Made by a program: the position numbers and the translations under genes. 64,000 nt of DNA, from positions 1-64,000 of the forward strand of contig NZ_QQXK01000007.1 of assembly GCF_003575975.1 (NCBI RefSeq), given 5' to 3'. Position 1 is the stretch's first letter; the number at the start of each line of letters is the position of its first letter. The DNA is from Galactobacter valiniphilus (lineage in GTDB: Bacteria; Actinomycetota; Actinomycetes; Actinomycetales; Micrococcaceae). The notes beneath the pieces are model-generated. The model had not been told where the DNA came from and did no database searches. It saw only the letters and a list, made by a program, of their open reading frames with translations. This document shows, in pieces, positions 34,363-43,290 of this stretch.

Positions 34363-36149
34363 CAGTACTTACGCTCCATCGGCTCGTAACGGGTGAAAAC
34401 GACCGGCTTGGTGTCAAAGCGCATGCCCTTGACGCCCTCGGTCTCCGCGTTCTCGTCCTTGTAAATCATGGTGTGCTTCATGAAGTTCGCGTCGTCGCGG
34501 TTCGGGAAGTCCTCGCGGTAGTGACCGCCGCGGGACTCGTGGCGATGCAGCGCGGAGACGGTCATGACCTCGGCCAGGTCGAGCAGGAAGCCCAGCTCGA
34601 TCGCCTCAAGGAGATCCAGGTTGAAGCGCTTGCCCTTGTCCTGGATGCCGATGTTGAGGTAACGCTCACGCAGCTCCTCGATATCGGAGAGCGCCTTGGC
34701 GATCGTGTCGCCGGAGCGGAACACCTGCATGTTGGCGTCCATGGTCTCCTGCAGATCCTTGCGGATCGCGGCGACGCGCTCGGCGCCGTCGTTGTCGCGG
34801 ACGTGGGCCACGAGGCCCTCCACGAACGCCTCCGGGTTCTCCGGAAGGGCAACGAACTCGGCCGTCTTGGAGTACTCGGCGGCGGCAATGCCGGAGCGCT
34901 TGCCGAACACGTTGATGTCCAGGAGGGAGTTGGTGCCCAGGCGGTTGGAGCCGTGCACGGACACGCAGGCCACCTCGCCCGCGGCGTACAGGCCGGGGAT
35001 GACGGTGTCGTTGTCCTGCAGGACCTCGCCCTTGATGTTGGTCGGCACGCCGCCCATCACGTAGTGGGCGGTCGGGAAGACCGGGACCGGCTCCGTGTAG
35101 GGCTCGACACCCAGGTAGGTGCGGGCGAACTCGGTGATGTCCGGGAGCTTGGCGTCGATGTGCGCCGGCTCCAGGTGCGTCAGGTCGAGGAGGACGTAGT
35201 CCTTGTTCGGGCCGCAGCCGCGACCCTCGCGGACCTCGTTGGCCATGGAGCGGGCGACGATATCGCGCGGCGCCAGGTCCTTGATGGTCGGGGCGTAACG
35301 CTCCATGAAGCGCTCACCCTCGGAGTTACGCAGCACGGCGCCCTCACCGCGGGCGGCCTCCGAGAGGAGGATGCCCAGGCCGGCCAGGCCGGTCGGGTGG
35401 AACTGCACGAACTCCATGTCCTCCAGCGGGATGCCGCGGCGGAAGGCGATGGCCATGCCGTCACCCGTGAGGGTGTGGGCGTTCGAGGTGGTCTTGAAGA
35501 CCTTGCCGGCGCCGCCCGTGGCGAACACGACCGACTTGGCCTGGAAGACGGAGATCTCACCGGTGGAGAGGTCGTAGGCAACGACGCCGGCGACGTGCTT
35601 CTGCTGGTAGGCGGTGCCGTCCTCGCGGGTGGCCTCCGTCTCCGTGATGAGCAGGTCGAGGACGTAGACCTCGTTGTAGAACTCCACGTTGTGCTTGACG
35701 CAGTTTTGGTAGAGCGTCTGGAGGATCATGTGACCCGTGCGGTCCGCGGCGTAGCAGGCGCGACGCACAGGGGCCTTGCCGTGATCGCGGGTGTGACCGC
35801 CGAAGCGGCGCTGGTCGATCTTGCCCTCGGGCGTGCGGTTGAACGGCAGACCCATGTGCTCGAGGTCGAGCACCGCGTCGATGGCCTCCTTGGCCATGAC
35901 CTCGGCTGCGTCCTGGTCAACCAGGTAGTCGCCACCCTTAATGGTGTCGAAGGTGTGCCACTCCCAGTTGTCCTCCTCGACGTTGGCGAGGGCGGCGCAC
36001 ATGCCGCCCTGAGCCGCGCCGGTGTGGGAACGCGTAGGGTAGAGCTTGGTGAGGACCGCCGTGCGGGCGCGCTGGCCCGACTCGATGGCCGCGCGCATGC
36101 CTGCGCCGCCGGCCCCGACGATCACGACGTCGTACTGATGTACCTGCAT
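34362..36149 (-). CDS. sdhA: Succinate dehydrogenase flavoprotein subunit SdhA
   Basis: Oxidises succinate to fumarate in the TCA cycle. 595 residues. FAD-binding VVIVGAGGAGMRAAIE; covalent-FAD histidine in TRSHTGAAQGG; substrate/active site HPTG and the Arg-containing GEGAVLRNSEGERFM region; FAGGHTRDHGKAPVRRACYAADRTGH binds substrate. Full length. Third gene of a four-gene operon. Confidence 0.96.
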   Translation of the reverse strand: MQVHQYDVVIVGAGGAGMRAAIESGQRARTAVLTKLYPTRSHTGAAQGGMCAALANVEEDNWEWHTFDTIKGGDYLVDQDAAEVMAKEAIDAVLDLEHMGLPFNRTPEGKIDQRRFGGHTRDHGKAPVRRACYAADRTGHMILQTLYQNCVKHNVEFYNEVYVLDLLITETEATREDGTAYQQKHVAGVVAYDLSTGEISVFQAKSVVFATGGAGKVFKTTSNAHTLTGDGMAIAFRRGIPLEDMEFVQFHPTGLAGLGILLSEAARGEGAVLRNSEGERFMERYAPTIKDLAPRDIVARSMANEVREGRGCGPNKDYVLLDLTHLEPAHIDAKLPDITEFARTYLGVEPYTEPVPVFPTAHYVMGGVPTNIKGEVLQDNDTVIPGLYAAGEVACVSVHGSNRLGTNSLLDINVFGKRSGIAAAEYSKTAEFVALPENPEAFVEGLVAHVRDNDGAERVAAIRKDLQETMDANMQVFRSGDTIAKALSDIEELRERYLNIGIQDKGKRFNLDLLEAIELGFLLDLAEVMTVSALHRHESRGGHYREDFPNRDDANFMKHTMIYKDENAETEGVKGMRFDTKPVVFTRYEPMERKY

Positions 36150-36186
36150 TCGTCTGATTCCTTAAGAAGTTCTCGTGGGCCGCGGA

Positions 36187-36654
36187 TCAGGCGCCGGCGC
36201 CGCACTGAAGCGGCAGGGACTTGGCGAACGTCTCGCTGATGCACGGATCGAAGGTGAAGATCACCATGGTGCCGAGCAGCACGGTGAAGGCAGCGACGAC
36301 GTAGAGGACCGTCTTCAGCCAGAAGCGCGTGCGGTCCTTCTCTGCGTAGTCGTTGATGATCGTGCGGACACCGTTGGTGCCGTGCAGCATGGCGAGCCAC
36401 AGCATGGTCAGATCCCAGATCTGCCACAGCGGGGAGGCCCACTTGCCGGCCACGAAGCCGAAGTCGATCGCGTGAACGCCCTGGCCCACGAGCAGGTTCG
36501 AGATGAGGTGGCCGAAGATAAGGACCACGAGCACCACGCCGGAGAGGCGCATGAACAGCCACGCCATCATCTCGAAGTTGTTGCGCGACTTGCGGGCCCG
36601 GTTGTACTTCGGGTCGATGCGCTTGGCGCGGGGAGCGTCGATCTGTGCGGTCAT
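36187..36654 (-). CDS. sdhD: Succinate dehydrogenase membrane anchor SdhD
   Basis: 155 residues, three membrane helices: MMAWLFMRLSGVVLVVLIFGHLISNLLV (with conserved Arg and a heme His), WDLTMLWLAMLHGTNGVRTIINDYA (His) and a third near 115-140. Anchors SdhAB and helps bind quinone and heme b. ATG at 36654 chosen; the frame is open further upstream, overlapping sdhC, without a ribosome site. Confidence 0.9.
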   Translation of the reverse strand: MTAQIDAPRAKRIDPKYNRARKSRNNFEMMAWLFMRLSGVVLVVLIFGHLISNLLVGQGVHAIDFGFVAGKWASPLWQIWDLTMLWLAMLHGTNGVRTIINDYAEKDRTRFWLKTVLYVVAAFTVLLGTMVIFTFDPCISETFAKSLPLQCGAGA

Positions 36655-36656
36655 GA

Positions 36657-37043
36657 TCAGTGTCCTCCACCGGTGAAAGCGAGCGTGAGGTGGCGGGCGC
36701 CGAAGCCGACAACGGCCACCACCCACACCACCATGACGGTCCAGAAGAGCTGGCGCTGAATCTTGGGACCCTGCTTGAGGAAGTCCACGAGGATCAGGCG
36801 CAGGCCGTTGAAGGCGTGGAACATGATGGCGGCGACGAGACCAAACTCGCCGAGGGCCATCAGGGGGTTCTTGTACGCGGAGATGACCGCGTCATACGCG
36901 TCCGGATCAACGCGGACCAGCGCCGTGTCGAGCACGTGCACCAGCAAGAAGAAGAAGATGACGACACCGGTGACCCGGTGTCCGACCCATGACCACATGC
37001 CTTCTCGGCCGCGGTACAGGGTGCCTGAAGAAGACTTCGACAC
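36657..37043 (-). CDS. sdhC: Succinate dehydrogenase cytochrome b556 subunit SdhC
   Basis: 128 residues, three membrane helices with the SdhC signature GTLYRGREGMWSWVGHRVTGVVIFFFLLVHVLDTAL (heme ligand His) and AIMFHAFNGLRLI. Starts at the GTG 37043, which has GGGAGGTATTTCA in front; the longer in-frame ATG at 37091 has no ribosome site and no homologous extension. First gene of the sdh operon. Confidence 0.9.
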   Translation of the reverse strand: MSKSSSGTLYRGREGMWSWVGHRVTGVVIFFFLLVHVLDTALVRVDPDAYDAVISAYKNPLMALGEFGLVAAIMFHAFNGLRLILVDFLKQGPKIQRQLFWTVMVVWVVAVVGFGARHLTLAFTGGGH

Positions 37044-37125
37044 TGAAATACCTCCCTGCAACATCGGGCGACGTGGTTTCTCCACGCTCATGAGGGTGCG
37101 CGCCGATGCGAGCGTTTCTTCGCCG

Positions 37126-37131
37126 ATCTTA
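37126..37131 (-). promoter_or_regulatory. -10 box of the sdh operon (TAAGAT)
   Basis: TAAGAT on the minus strand, about 83 bases before the sdhC start. Confidence 0.4.
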
Positions 37132-37171
37132 GACCACTGCGCTCACGGCGAACGCTTGAGGCTTCCTTTGA

Positions 37172-37187
37172 TGTGACGAGCGTTACA
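37172..37187. promoter_or_regulatory. CRP/GlxR-like operator upstream of sdhCDAB
   Basis: TGTGACGAGCGTTACA matches TGTGA-N6-TCACA with one mismatch. It lies about 45 bases upstream of the sdh -10 box. In Corynebacterium the cAMP regulator GlxR acts at sdhCAB, so a similar control is plausible. Confidence 0.5.
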
Positions 37188-37434
37188 TACGTCTTTTGCA
37201 TGGCATCAATGCGCAGGAATTCTGCGCTATTGGAGTGCCCAAATTGGGGAAGGTAGTTCGCGGCGCACTTTCACTGTTTGCTTGCGCGCACGCGCGACGC
37301 GTACGCGCGCGAGGCGAGGCCGCGCCCGGGCGGGCGGCGGGAGGATGGTGGCGCGCGGGGCCCGCGTGGCGGGCCTCACGCGGGCACAGTGCACGACGGC
37401 GCGTGGCGAGGAGCGCGCGCGGGCGCGGGCCGGG
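37188..37434. other. Gene-free region between sdhC and manC
   Basis: About 250 bases with no credible gene. It holds ATTGGAGTGCCCAAATTGG (37229-37247), a half-copy similar to palindrome A, and an alternating CG-rich stretch (about 37285-37315, GCGCACGCGCGACGCGTACG). The rest is very GC-rich spacer. Confidence 0.5.
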
Positions 37435-37440
37435 TACCCT
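37435..37440 (+). promoter_or_regulatory. -10 box (TACCCT) of manC, leaderless
   Basis: TACCCT ends 7 bases before the ATG at 37448; no ribosome site in between. Confidence 0.5.
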
Positions 37441-37447
37441 GGGCCGA

Positions 37448-38560
37448 ATGAATGACCCCCTGTTGTCGCGTTTCTACGGTGTGATCCCCGCCGGTGGCAC
37501 GGGCACGCGCCTGTGGCCGCTCTCGCGCGCCGCCGCCCCGAAGTTCCTGCACGACCTCACCGGCTCCGGCAGCACCCTGATCCGCGCGACCTACGACCGG
37601 CTCGTCCCGCTCGCCGGCAACCGCATCATGGTCGTCACGGGCGAGGCACACGGCACCGCCGTCACGGCCCAGCTCCCTGAGCTGAGTGCCGCCGACCTGG
37701 TGCTGGAGTCCGAGCCCAAGGATTCGGCCGCGGCCATCGGCCTTGCCGCCGCGATCCTGTTCCGCCGCGATCCCGAGACGATCATGGGCTCCTTCGCCGC
37801 CGATCAGGTGATCGGCCCCGTGGAGGTCTTCCAGGAGGCCGTGCGCGAGGCGGTGCACGCCGCCGCGACCGGCAAGATCGTGACGATCGGCATCGAGCCG
37901 ACGTATCCCTCCACCGGCTTCGGCTACATCCGTTGCGGCGAGTCCCTCGGCGTCGTCGGCGCCGAGCACGCGCAGAACGTTGTCGAGTTCGTGGAGAAGC
38001 CGGACGAGGACGTCGCCAAAGACTACGTCGATTCGGGGGAGTACCTCTGGAACGCCGGCATGTTTGTGGCCCCCGTGGCCCTCATGCTCCAGCACCTGCG
38101 CGAGAACGAGCCCGAGCTCGCGGCCGGCGTCGAAAAGATCGCCGCCGCCTGGGACACGGATCAGCGCGACGCCGTGACGGCGGCCGTGTGGCCCACGCTG
38201 CCCAAGACCGCCATTGACTACGCCGTCGCCGAGCCCGCCGCCGCCGCGGGCGACGTGGCCGTGGTGCCCGGCAAGTTCACGTGGGACGACGTGGGGGACT
38301 TCGCCGCCCTCGGCCGCCTCAACCCGGCCTCCGACGCCGGCGGCATGACCGTCATGGGCGATGGTGCCCGCGTGTACGTCGACGACGCCAACGGCATTGT
38401 CGTCTCCGACACGCGCCGCGTCATCGCGCTCATCGGCATCAAGGACGTCGTGGTCGTTGATACGCCGGACGCGCTGCTCGTGACGACCAAGGATCACGCC
38501 CAGCAGGTCAAGGGTGCCGTCGAGGCGCTCAAGGCCCACGGCGAGGTCGACGTCCTCTGA
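37448..38560 (+). CDS. manC: Mannose-1-phosphate guanylyltransferase
   Basis: Makes GDP-mannose, the donor for mannan, lipomannan and protein mannosylation. 370 residues. Nucleotide-binding VIPAGGTGTRLWPLSRAAAPKFLHDL; metal/sugar site GSFAADQVI; FVEKPDEDVAKDYVDSGEYLWNAGMF; FTWDDVGDFAAL. No C-terminal isomerase domain, so monofunctional. Confidence 0.9.
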   Translation: MNDPLLSRFYGVIPAGGTGTRLWPLSRAAAPKFLHDLTGSGSTLIRATYDRLVPLAGNRIMVVTGEAHGTAVTAQLPELSAADLVLESEPKDSAAAIGLAAAILFRRDPETIMGSFAADQVIGPVEVFQEAVREAVHAAATGKIVTIGIEPTYPSTGFGYIRCGESLGVVGAEHAQNVVEFVEKPDEDVAKDYVDSGEYLWNAGMFVAPVALMLQHLRENEPELAAGVEKIAAAWDTDQRDAVTAAVWPTLPKTAIDYAVAEPAAAAGDVAVVPGKFTWDDVGDFAALGRLNPASDAGGMTVMGDGARVYVDDANGIVVSDTRRVIALIGIKDVVVVDTPDALLVTTKDHAQQVKGAVEALKAHGEVDVL

Positions 38561-38578
38561 CGACGCTCCCCGGCACGC

Positions 38579-39014
38579 GTGGCGCGTCAGGATCGGGAGC
38601 GGGTTCGCCGCGACCGCCAGCGGCGGGCCCAGGCCCGCTCGCGGCGGCGCCCCGGCTCTGGCGCCCCTGTGGTCCGCTCGGAGCGGCTCTCCTTTTTCAG
38701 CCGACTGTCGCTGCTGTGGTTCTTCCTGCCCGGCGCACTGCTCATGCTGGGCGGGTTGACCTTTTTTTGACGCCCAGGCCGAGGAACTCGGCGGCGTCGC
38801 CAGGGAGAGCGGATCGGGGCGTTCGCACCGTTGGTGGTGGGATTTTAGCGATGAAGCGCGAGCGGCCCGTCCGGTGTGGACGGCCGTGCTCGGCCCCATC
38901 AGCGAGTGGAGCCCGCTCTCGTGGCTGGCCCTCGGGGCGGTCTGCGTGGTGGTGATGGAGTCGCTGCGCTGGCTCGTCCAGCGCGCCTACCTGGCCGTCG
39001 TCGCGCGCGGCTGA
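38579..39014 (+). pseudogene. Small membrane protein split by a +1 shift at TTT-TTT-TGA-C
   Basis: The first part (38579-38770, 63 residues) has a basic Arg/Gln N-terminus and a membrane segment (SLLWFFLPGALLMLGGLTFF), then stops at TGA in a run of seven T. In the +1 frame 38769-39014 stays open for 81 codons and encodes a sensible continuation: DAQAEELGG..., then a second membrane helix (WLALGAVCVVVMESLRWLV) and a short tail ending VVARG. Joined, the protein has 144 residues and two helices. The join is either a one-base insertion in the T run or a programmed +1 shift like the CTT-TGA-C site of RF2. Not a known family. Confidence 0.5.
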
Positions 39015-39173
39015 ACGCCCCGGAAAGCCGGCCTGCGGCCGGAACCGGGCCCGCGTCGTCGTGCCTTCCAGCCCTCCCTCGCGTCACGCGCGCGGCGGGA
39101 GGCGCACTCCGGGGGAGCGCGAGCCTAAACTGACCCCAGCCCTGTCAGCGTGAACCGGAAGAACAGCACAGCC

Positions 39174-40370
39174 GTGAGTGAGTCCGCCATCCCGACGATC
39201 CCCGCGATCGCCCCGCTCCTTGAGCCGCGCCTGGAGGCGCTGCACGCCTTCCGCCGGGACGTGCATTCCAACCCGGAGCTCTCCTTCCAGGAGGAACGCA
39301 CCACCACGCGCATCGTCGAGGCGCTGACGGCCGCCGGCCTCGCGCCCACGCGCCTGACCGGCACCGGCGCCTTCGTCGACATCGGCGAGGGGGAGTTGGC
39401 GATCGGCCTGCGCGCCGACATCGACGCCCTGCCGCTGCAGGAGGTCACGGGCCTGCCCTACGCCTCCGAGCACGCCGGCGTCTGCCACGCCTGCGGCCAC
39501 GACATTCACACCACGGTCATGCTCGGCGTGGCCCTCCTGCTCAAGGACCTGCACGACGCCGGCCAGCTGGCCGGGCGCGTCAGGGTCATCTTCCAGCCGG
39601 CCGAGGAGCGCATGCCGGGCGGGGCCAAGGCCGTGATCGGGCAGGGCGTGCTCGATGAGGTTCCGCGCGTGCTCGCGCTGCACTGCGAGCCGCGCATCGA
39701 GGTCGGCCACATCGGCACGCGCATCGGCGCCATCACCTCGGCCTCCGACACCATCCGCATCAAGCTCACGGGCCACGGCGGGCACACCTCGCGCCCGCAC
39801 CTGACCGAGGACCTCGTCTTTGCGCTCTCGCAGATCGCGATCGGCGTCCCCGCCGTGCTCTCGCGCCGCATCGACGTGCGCTCCGCGGTCTCCGTGGTGT
39901 GGGGCCAGATCAACGCCGGCAACGCCCCGAACGCGATCCCGTCCGTCGGCACGCTCTCCGGCACCATGCGCTGCCTCGACGGCCACGCCTGGGACAGCGC
40001 CGGCGAGCTGCTGGACGAGGTCGTGGCCCAGGTCGCTGCGCCGTACAACGTCGAGGTGCAGCTGGAGCACATCCGCGGCGTGCCTCCCGTGGTGAACGCC
40101 CCCACCGAGACGGCCCTCATCGAGGACGCCGCCCGCGCCGAGATCGGTGCGGACGCCATTGAGCTGACCCCGCAGTCCATGGGCGGCGAGGACTTTGCGT
40201 GGATGACCCAGCTGCGCCCGGGTGCCATGTTCCGCCTGGGCACGCGCACGCCGGGCGGCGAGGTCTTCGACCTGCACCAGGGCAACTACACGCCGGACGA
40301 GCGAGCCATCGCCACGGGCGTGCGGGTCATGACGGCGGCCGCGCTGCGCGCCGTCGCCAAGCTCGGCTGA
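39174..40370 (+). CDS. M20-family amidohydrolase / aminoacylase
   Basis: Zinc peptidase-like hydrolase of N-acyl amino acids or similar amides. About 398 residues. FRRDVHSNPELSFQE; ADIDALPLQEVTGLPYAS; metal ligands in CHACGHDIHTTVMLG, FQPAEERMPGGAKAVI (Glu pair), LHCEP and MGGEDFAWM. Dimerisation lid around 190-300. Start uncertain: GTG at 39174 or at 39150; a TAAACT -10 lies at 39124. Known relatives include IAA-amino acid and hippurate hydrolases; substrate not predictable. Confidence 0.85.
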   Translation: MSESAIPTIPAIAPLLEPRLEALHAFRRDVHSNPELSFQEERTTTRIVEALTAAGLAPTRLTGTGAFVDIGEGELAIGLRADIDALPLQEVTGLPYASEHAGVCHACGHDIHTTVMLGVALLLKDLHDAGQLAGRVRVIFQPAEERMPGGAKAVIGQGVLDEVPRVLALHCEPRIEVGHIGTRIGAITSASDTIRIKLTGHGGHTSRPHLTEDLVFALSQIAIGVPAVLSRRIDVRSAVSVVWGQINAGNAPNAIPSVGTLSGTMRCLDGHAWDSAGELLDEVVAQVAAPYNVEVQLEHIRGVPPVVNAPTETALIEDAARAEIGADAIELTPQSMGGEDFAWMTQLRPGAMFRLGTRTPGGEVFDLHQGNYTPDERAIATGVRVMTAAALRAVAKLG

Positions 40371-40572
40371 CGCGGGGACGCACAGCAAGGTGCTGTCCTG
40401 CGGAAAGTAGTAGGGATGCGAGGTGCGCGCGAAACCTGTTAGCAAACTGGCGGGTACATGTTGCGTCACACTCCGGGGTATCCTGATGGACGCACGCGCG
40501 ACGACGCCCGGACGGCCGAGTCTTCCCTGACCTAGGGGCGCTGGCACTACGCACCCCTTGCAGGAGGACCTT

Positions 40573-41652
40573 GTGAAGATCTCGAAGTCCGGCCGCCGCG
40601 TTTCCGCGGCCGCCGCCGTTCTGGGCATTTCCGCCCTCGCCCTCGCCGCCTGTGGCGCCGCTCCGACCGATTCGGGCAAGTCCTCGAGCGGCTCGGCCGC
40701 CCCCAAGATCGACTACACGGCCTGCATGGTCTCCGATGAGGGCGGCTTCGATGACCGCTCCTTCAACCAGGCCTCCTTCGAGGGCCTGAAGGCCGCCGAG
40801 AAGGACCTTGGCGTGACGACCAAGTCGGCCGAGTCGAACTCCAAGACGGAGATGAAGCCGAACATCGAGTCGATGGTCTCGGCCAAGTGCAACATCGTCG
40901 TGACCGCCGGCTTCAACATCGGCGACGCCACGAAGGAAGCCGCGCTGAAGTACCCCGACACGAACTTCGCGATCGTGGACTTCGGCTACGAGGATCGCCC
41001 GGCCAACGTGCGCACCCTGTCCTACAAGACGGACGAGGCCGCCTTCCTGGCCGGCTACGCCGCGGCCGCCTACTCCAAGACCGGCAAGGTCGGCACCTTC
41101 GGCGGCGCCGAGATCCCGACCGTGACGATCTTCATGGAGGGCTTCCTCGAGGGGGTCAACTACTACAACGAGAAGAAGGGCAAGGACGTCAAGGTCGTTG
41201 GCTGGGGCGATTCCAAGTCCTTCGTGAACAACTTCTCTGACGCCAACAAGGCCCGCCAGATCTCTGACAACATGATCGCCGACGGCGTCGACGTCATCAT
41301 GCCGGTCGCCGGCCCGCTGGGTCAGTCCGCCGTGGACGCCGTGAACGAGTCCTCCAACGGCGAAGACGCCGTGGTGTGGGTCGACACCGACGGCTACGAG
41401 TATGCCAAGAATGGCAAGGCTGTAGTGCTGACCTCCGTGCTGAAGAAGATGGGCGAGACGGTCGAAGAGAGCATTAAGTCCGGCGTAGACAAGACCTTCA
41501 AGGGCGAGGACTACATGGGCACCCTGGAGAACGGCGGCGTGGACATCGCTCCGTTCCACGATTTCTCCTCCAAGGTTCCTTCGGAACTGCAGGGTGAGAT
41601 CGATCAGCTGCGCAAGGACATCATCGCCGGCACCGTCAAGGTCGGTAAGTAA
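40573..41652 (+). CDS. BMP-family nucleoside-binding lipoprotein
   Basis: Extracellular substrate-binding protein for the ABC importer that follows. Lipobox LAAC (Cys27), then a Ser/Gly linker and a two-lobed periplasmic-binding fold: CMVSDEGGFDDRSFNQASFEGL (substrate loop), AGFNIGDATKEAALKYPDTNFAIVDF, and VGTFGGAEIPTVTIFMEGFLEGV, which is diagnostic of BmpA/PnrA-type nucleoside binders. GTG start preceded by AGGAGG. Its neighbours (cytidine deaminase, thymidine phosphorylase) confirm nucleosides as cargo. Confidence 0.9.
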   Translation: MKISKSGRRVSAAAAVLGISALALAACGAAPTDSGKSSSGSAAPKIDYTACMVSDEGGFDDRSFNQASFEGLKAAEKDLGVTTKSAESNSKTEMKPNIESMVSAKCNIVVTAGFNIGDATKEAALKYPDTNFAIVDFGYEDRPANVRTLSYKTDEAAFLAGYAAAAYSKTGKVGTFGGAEIPTVTIFMEGFLEGVNYYNEKKGKDVKVVGWGDSKSFVNNFSDANKARQISDNMIADGVDVIMPVAGPLGQSAVDAVNESSNGEDAVVWVDTDGYEYAKNGKAVVLTSVLKKMGETVEESIKSGVDKTFKGEDYMGTLENGGVDIAPFHDFSSKVPSELQGEIDQLRKDIIAGTVKVGK

Positions 41653-41733
41653 GTCCCCGCACGTGGCGGACGGTCGGCGCATCGCGCCGGCCGTCCGCCG
41701 TGTTTCCCCCACCACGGATGAGGCGATGCGCGC

Positions 41734-43290
41734 ATGCAGCTTGAACTGAAAAATGTCACCAAGGCCTTCGGTGATTTCGTTGCCAACGATTCGATTTCGT
41801 TGACGGTCGAACCCGGTCAGGTCCACACCCTCTTGGGCGAGAACGGCGCCGGCAAGTCGACGCTCATGAACGTCCTCTTCGGGCTGTACCAGCCCACGGC
41901 CGGCGAAATCCTGCTCAACGGGCAGCCCGTGCGCTTCTCCGGCCCGGGCGACGCCATGGCCCGCGGCATCGGCATGGTGCACCAGCACTTCATGCTCGTG
42001 CCGGTCTTCACGGTGGCCGAGAACATCGCGCTGGGCCACGAGGACACCAAGGGCGGCCGCCTGGACCTCAAGACCACGGCGCGCAAGGTGCGCGAGATTT
42101 CGGCGCGCTTCGGGTTCGACATCGATCCCGACGCGCTCGTGGAGGATCTCCCCGTGGGCGTCCAGCAGCGCGTCGAGATCATCAAGGCGCTCATCCGCGA
42201 CGCCGAGCTCCTCATCCTGGACGAGCCCACCGCCGTCCTCACTCCGCAGGAGACCGACGAGCTCCTGCGCATCATCAAGCAGCTGCGCGACGGCGGCACC
42301 TCGATCATCTTCATCTCGCACAAGCTGCGCGAGGTCAAGGAGATCTCCGACGTCATCACCGTGATCCGCCGCGGCAAGGTGGTCGGTACCGCCGATCCGT
42401 CCGCGTCCTCGAGCGAGCTCGCCTCGCTCATGGTGGGCCGCGACGTCCAGCTGAACCTCAACCGCGTCCCCGCAGAGGGCGGCTCCCCGGCCCTCGAGGT
42501 CAAGAACCTGAGCGTGGTGGCCACGAACGGCACACTCTTGCTCGACGACGTGTCCCTGAGCGTCGCGGAGGGCGAGGTCCTCGCCGTCGCTGGCGTCCAG
42601 GGCAACGGCCAGACCGAGCTCGTCGAGTCCATCATGGGGCTGCGCCCCGTGCAGTCAGGCTCCGTGAGCCTGCACGGCGACGTCCTCACCGGGCGCCCCG
42701 TCAAGGAGGTCCTGCGCTACGGCGTGGGCTACGTGCCGGAGGATCGCAACGTCGAGGGCCTCGTTGGCGAGTTCTCCGTGGCCGAAAACCTCGTCCTCGA
42801 CCAGCTCGACCGCCCCGAGATCGCCGGGCGGCTGAGCCTGCACCGCGCGGCGGTGGCCCGCAACGCGAGCGACAAAATCGAGGAGTTCGACATCCGCACG
42901 GGCTCCGCGTCCGCCGCGGCGTCCACGCTCTCCGGCGGCAACCAGCAGAAGATCGTCCTGGCGCGCGAGTTCTCGCGCCCGCTGCGCCTCCTGGTCGCGT
43001 CCCAGCCGACGCGCGGCGTGGACGTGGGCTCCATCGAGTTCCTGCACCGCCGCATCCTGCGTGAGCGCGACACCGGCACCGCCGTGGTGCTCGTGTCCAC
43101 GGAGCTGGACGAGGTGCTCGAGATGGGCGACCGCATCGCCGTGATGTACCACGGCAAGCTCATGGGCATCGTTCCGGGCGGGACGAGCCGCGAGGTGCTC
43201 GGCCTCATGATGGCCGGCAGCACCGCAGAAGAAGCATTCGAGGCCGCAGCGGGCTCCGCGCAGCCGGGATCGGAGGAAAACCTTGTCTGA
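41734..43290 (+). CDS. Nucleoside ABC importer ATPase (tandem domains)
   Basis: 518 residues with two ATPase domains in one chain. Domain 1: Walker A GENGAGKSTL, signature LPVGVQQRVEIIKAL, Walker B LLILDEPTAVLTP. Domain 2 is degenerate at Walker A (GVQGNGQTELVE), keeps LSGGNQQKIVLAREF, and has LLVASQPTRGVDVGS at Walker B. This is the usual NupO/RbsA-type asymmetry. The stop overlaps the permease start by 8 bases. Confidence 0.92.
   Translation: MQLELKNVTKAFGDFVANDSISLTVEPGQVHTLLGENGAGKSTLMNVLFGLYQPTAGEILLNGQPVRFSGPGDAMARGIGMVHQHFMLVPVFTVAENIALGHEDTKGGRLDLKTTARKVREISARFGFDIDPDALVEDLPVGVQQRVEIIKALIRDAELLILDEPTAVLTPQETDELLRIIKQLRDGGTSIIFISHKLREVKEISDVITVIRRGKVVGTADPSASSSELASLMVGRDVQLNLNRVPAEGGSPALEVKNLSVVATNGTLLLDDVSLSVAEGEVLAVAGVQGNGQTELVESIMGLRPVQSGSVSLHGDVLTGRPVKEVLRYGVGYVPEDRNVEGLVGEFSVAENLVLDQLDRPEIAGRLSLHRAAVARNASDKIEEFDIRTGSASAAASTLSGGNQQKIVLAREFSRPLRLLVASQPTRGVDVGSIEFLHRRILRERDTGTAVVLVSTELDEVLEMGDRIAVMYHGKLMGIVPGGTSREVLGLMMAGSTAEEAFEAAAGSAQPGSEENLV

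Noticed and set aside
34335-36239. 634-codon open frame opposite sdhA
   Set aside because: Shadow caused by codon bias; sdhA has all catalytic motifs.
37285-37315. Alternating purine-pyrimidine CG stretch as a Z-DNA or origin-like element
   Set aside because: Expected occasionally at this GC; no repeats, DnaA boxes or AT-rich unwinding region.
38876-39133. 85-codon plus-strand frame overlapping the broken small membrane gene
   Set aside because: Arg/Ala/Pro-rich, no hydrophobic segment, in the wrong frame relative to the plausible helix-coding frame.
40327-42321. 664-codon minus-strand frame opposite the nucleoside-binding protein and ATPase genes
   Set aside because: Opposes clear lipoprotein and ATPase genes; no recognisable domain.
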